Assembly: GCA_920105805.1 (NCBI GenBank)
Contig: CAKKTI010000083.1
Coordinates: forward strand, 1 to 64,000
Length of the DNA stretch: 64,000 nucleotides
From: Condylostoma magnum
Lineage: Eukaryota; Ciliophora; Heterotrichea; Heterotrichida; Condylostomatidae
Reading direction: 5' to 3'
The notes beneath the pieces were generated by a model, which was not told where the DNA came from, did not search any database, and worked only from the letters and a program-made list of their open reading frames with translations. Position 1 is the stretch's first letter. Every line of letters starts with the position of its first letter. Below are positions 61,304 to 64,000 of the stretch, piece by piece. Position numbers and translations under genes: made by a program.

Positions 61304-62194
61304 TTACAAACTAACTAGTTAACATCCAGATAGAAGATGGTCAAAAGAATCTAAAGAGTTTATTTGCTACTCAATCTTTCATAATCCAGCTCTGTATTCC
61401 CCATCTAGTTGTTTATCTAATCAAGCTGTATGTCCGTAAAACTTAATCTATTTTTCTGCATTTTCACTTAAATCATTTCCAATATATACGTTACCAGCTA
61501 TTTGTAGTCCTCTTTAGGGATCATCGTGTATAACATTCATTTAACCTTAAAGCAAAGGTCCCCCTAAATGCTAGCTCCCTCCATTAATATCAGCAACTTT
61601 GTTTAAAACTAGGCCTATTGTCTGCTAAGAACTTCTGCTAACAATTAATATTTAAGTATTTTGGAAGAATTAGCCTCTTAGTCTTTAAGTAGCTTTTAAA
61701 ATAGTCCCTGGTTTTATTTACTACACTATTTCTCCATAGTAAATAAATCTTATTTATAGTTAGTTATCGTTCTGTATAAATCTTACAAAGGATAAAATTG
61801 GTTATACTCCTTTTTGCTTGAAAATCCAACTTAATAATACTATTATTCCTATTGTATTTAGTAATAAGGGAATTAAAACTAGCGAGGTGACTCAAATCAT
61901 AAATGTTAATATAAGCCATTATATTTTTATCATTTAGAGTAAATTTCAGATTAGTCGTAGAACTTATGTCAAGCTTCTTTTATTGATTTTGTACCTATAT
62001 TAACAAATTTCACACGTGGCAGCTTTACGATGAACTTAAAAATTAGGATTGCTTTGATATAATGATAGGATAGATTACTATCATTAGCTTAAGCATGATA
62101 AATGAACATATCTAAGAGACCCTATGCATTTACACGGTTGAATGAGTTAATTCTTTCTCTCCTTTTCTAGACAAATTCGGCAAATTTTAGACAT
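61304..62194 (-). CDS. Fusion of RING-CH (MARCH-type) E3 ligase, two membrane helices and UPF0301/AlgH domain, 296 aa
   Basis: Residues 1-70: RING-CH zinc finger, CRICLEKE, PCKCIGSLRYVHLSCLSQW, then CEICQYRYKI, as in MARCH membrane ubiquitin ligases. Two hydrophobic helices at about 88-130. Residues about 145-285: a UPF0301 (AlgH/DUF179) domain, seen as GTILKATQRL, TIGLVLNK, LGGPLLQGQM and FYGHTAWLDKQLDGEYRAGLWKIEQ. The two parts are one uninterrupted frame, though under this code that alone is weak. An ATG at 61931-61933 could start a separate UPF0301 gene, preceded by TAA. The stop is uncertain (61304-61306 chosen; 61319-61321 or 61280-61282 possible). Confidence 0.7.
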
Positions 62195-62337
62195 ATTTTT
62201 ATATATTTTCAGGTGTTTATGTTACTTATCTCCAAGATTGTTAAAAGATTATTGTATGGTGGCGTATGCCAGACAATATTGATAATGATACTACATTTAG
62301 TAAATGTATTTCCATATTTAATATTAAAAGCCTTTTA

Positions 62338-63594
62338 CTATTCTGAAATTAGAACTTGGAACTCAGCTCCAACATCTCCCTCCCTTGAATAAGTTCTACT
62401 TGTATAATTGAAATCAACTTTTCCTAGATAAGAATTCCAAGTGACTCCAATACCCATTGATGCTCTTACCTTATCTTATAACCTAACACTAGTATTAAAT
62501 ACACCAGGAAACACAAGATTAAAGTAAGCATATGGTACTAGTCCTATTTTCCTCAAAGAGACAATGTCATACATTTAAACCTTTGCTTCAGTAATTAACT
62601 ATGAATTTTCTCCCAAATGGTCTCCACTTACTCCATATTTACCTAAAGCTCCATCTCTCTATACTACTCTGTCCCCAATACTAGTGAATCCTTTTATGTA
62701 ATTAGCATGAAATCTATCATTAATTCTAGTTTTACTGAAAAACCATGGAAAAATAAAGCCTAAATTTGCTGAGGTTTATAAGTAAAGTCCTTTATATAAC
62801 TGCATCCATCTTTCTGCAGTTCCTTATATTTTATGATAGTGCACATCGAATCCAAATGCAAGCTCATTTTACAGCTTTACTAAATAACCATTAGTTGTAT
62901 ACTGCTAGTCATTTCGAGTGTCCAGTGTAAGTTAATGAGAAAGGGAAGTTTTAGCTGATACTAGGATTTCGTTACTTAGCAGTATTGATGAAGAGTGCTC
63001 TGGTGTTAGATAGTTAGTTCTTGTATATCTTTATAAAGAAAACTTATGCTTCTTATCAAGTGTTTATACATCAAATGACCCTCCGTAGCTTCTTTCTAAT
63101 ACATTTTAATCAATTTGCCTTTAAAATAACCCGATGGAGTAGTGTGCTGTATACTTATCCACTATATAAAATGGATCATAGTGATTTAGTTTGACATCAA
63201 ATAGTCTAGTATAAGGCTTAAAACTTAGATTTAAACTGGTAAAATCAGCCTTTTCTCGTATATTTCTAAACAAAAGTTTTCCTAGTCCTGCTCCTCCCTC
63301 TGAGTTTGATTCTAAATCTAGGCCAAAGCCCCACCATCTCAGTTCTTATAATTTAAACACAACCTTAGCATTGTTTTCTTTCTAATCCGGATACACTGTA
63401 ACATCGCATTTTTAATATAAACCCAAATCTTTTAATTTCTCAATTCCGTCATTAATCCTTTTATTCAATTCTTTAACAGATCTAGAGCCTTTAATCTTTT
63501 TCAAATGGTAATGTAATATTTCCCTTTGTATTTTAGAACTGTCAAACTCTATATCAACTTAAGAAAGGGGATTGCTGCCAAGCTCTTTTTCCAT
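62338..63594 (-). CDS. SAM50 / Omp85-family outer-membrane assembly protein, 418 aa
   Basis: Beta-barrel insertase of the mitochondrial outer membrane. N-terminus without presequence. One POTRA-like domain (about 10-95; ILHYHLKKIKGSRSVKELNKRI, LKDLGLYQKCDVTV). Then a 16-strand Omp85 barrel (about 100-418) with alternating polar/hydrophobic strands and the end of the surface-antigen domain: RASMGIGVTWNSYLGKVDFNY, EFQVLISE. The last residues resemble a beta-signal region. Length is typical (about 450). Ends TAG TAA (62338-62340, 62335-62337). ATG 63592-63594. 92 nt to the divergent partial gene. Confidence 0.9.
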
Positions 63595-63686
63595 TATAAC
63601 AAAAATGGCTGAACAATATTGTCCCATTTTAAACTTAACTCTTTAAGGCTTTTGTATTATAGAAATTAAATAAGTTGTTTGTAATA

Positions 63687-64000
63687 ATGTAGAGACTCAA
63701 ATTTCGTATAAAGCAAGGAATTAATGGATTTACTAGACTCTATTATATGCTTTCTATCAGTTAGTAAAATAAAGAATATGCTTAGGAACTAGATTATTAG
63801 GATTCGGCAGATATTTTTCCCATATTACACCGATTATTTGTAGTTATTGTAATTTGAATAGGCTGGATAGGTATTTGATATAAGTAGGCTAAAATTTAAT
63901 TGTTTCAGTATATATGTAGTTGCTTATATGTTATAAGAAGTATTTTAAAATTTTGGGAAGCATATTTTTAATATAAAGTTTACAAGAGTAGATTATTAAA
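63687..64000 (+). CDS. Unknown membrane protein, 3'-truncated by window
   Basis: Starts at ATG 63687-63689. The first 104 residues show a basic N-terminus, an acidic segment, a Trp-rich hydrophobic helix (about residues 49-67, HRLFVVIVIWIGWIGIWY) and further hydrophobic/aromatic sequence. Not recognised. Coding character is judged from composition only, because stops are uninformative here; the adjacent frame is less natural. Confidence 0.45.

Noticed and set aside
1-64000. Standard code or UAR-only (Tetrahymena/Paramecium) code
   Set aside because: TGA falls at invariant Trp positions inside conserved domains, so TGA is sense too.
1-64000. Karyorelict code with TGA as the only stop
   Set aside because: The carrier, CDPK, PPIP5K and Cys-rich protein genes would run past family ends into oppositely coded genes. 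TAA/TAG stops fit better, though a few ends (METTL21, CCCH) allow either.
1-64000. Blastocrithidia-type code (UAR = Glu)
   Set aside because: UAR sits at Gln in Pumilio repeats and the carrier; the short intron and gene families also fit a heterotrich.
1-64000. tRNA, rRNA, telomeric repeats, transposons or viral remnants
   Set aside because: None recognised by eye on either strand. A covariance-model tRNA scan could not be run.

Overview
This window reads as nuclear DNA of a ciliate in which all three stop codons also act as sense codons. Conserved protein families appear only if TAA and TAG are read as Gln and TGA as Trp. Examples are the Gln of several Pumilio repeats (TAA or TAG), the invariant Trp of a CDPK subdomain IX (TGA) and the Trp in a mitochondrial carrier (TGA). 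The same codons also end genes, often as tandem pairs such as TAA TAA, TAG TAA or TAA TGA. This is the ambiguous code known from the heterotrich Condylostoma magnum (NCBI table 28). A 15-nt GT-AG intron in the phosphatidylinositol synthase gene is the size typical of heterotrichs. I infer a Condylostoma-like macronuclear chromosome; the species is not proven. All reading frames below use this code, so 'open frame' carries no information. Genes were called from protein-family matches, composition and gene packing.

The window holds about 38 genes, extremely tightly packed, on both strands.
1-13.4 kb: a partial unknown gene, two unknown or coiled-coil genes, a decayed centrin, a METTL21-like methyltransferase, an RCK/MAK-type kinase, a hybrid histidine kinase, PI synthase, a Pumilio protein, a Mediator-27-like protein, a basic unknown protein and a CCR4/Angel-like nuclease.
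13.4-22.0 kb: one 2,891-codon IP3 receptor.
22-36 kb: small unknowns, a DUF1294 protein, a large helical protein, a secreted protein, an acylated basic protein, a syntaxin, a Cys-rich membrane protein, a membrane cyclic-nucleotide phosphodiesterase, a DHHC palmitoyltransferase and an unknown.
36.3-47.1 kb: a giant Gln-rich HMG-box repeat protein.
47.1-64 kb: an SLC25 carrier, PPIP5K, a CDPK, a CCCH zinc finger, a membrane protein, a YANK-like kinase, coiled-coil and FYVE-like proteins, an unknown, an ankyrin protein, a DP transcription factor, a RING-CH/UPF0301 fusion, SAM50 and a partial membrane gene.

Several genes fit one signalling theme: PI synthase, IP3 receptor, PPIP5K, CDPK and a degraded centrin (phosphoinositide/Ca2+), plus PDE and kinases. 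This is probably chance co-location rather than an operon.

The most striking feature is architectural. Convergent genes often have stop codons that touch or overlap (two pairs share a single CTAA). Several head-to-tail genes have 1-15 nt between stop and next ATG, and one divergent pair has start codons only 7 nt apart. This is the layout expected if termination depends on closeness to the mRNA 3' end.
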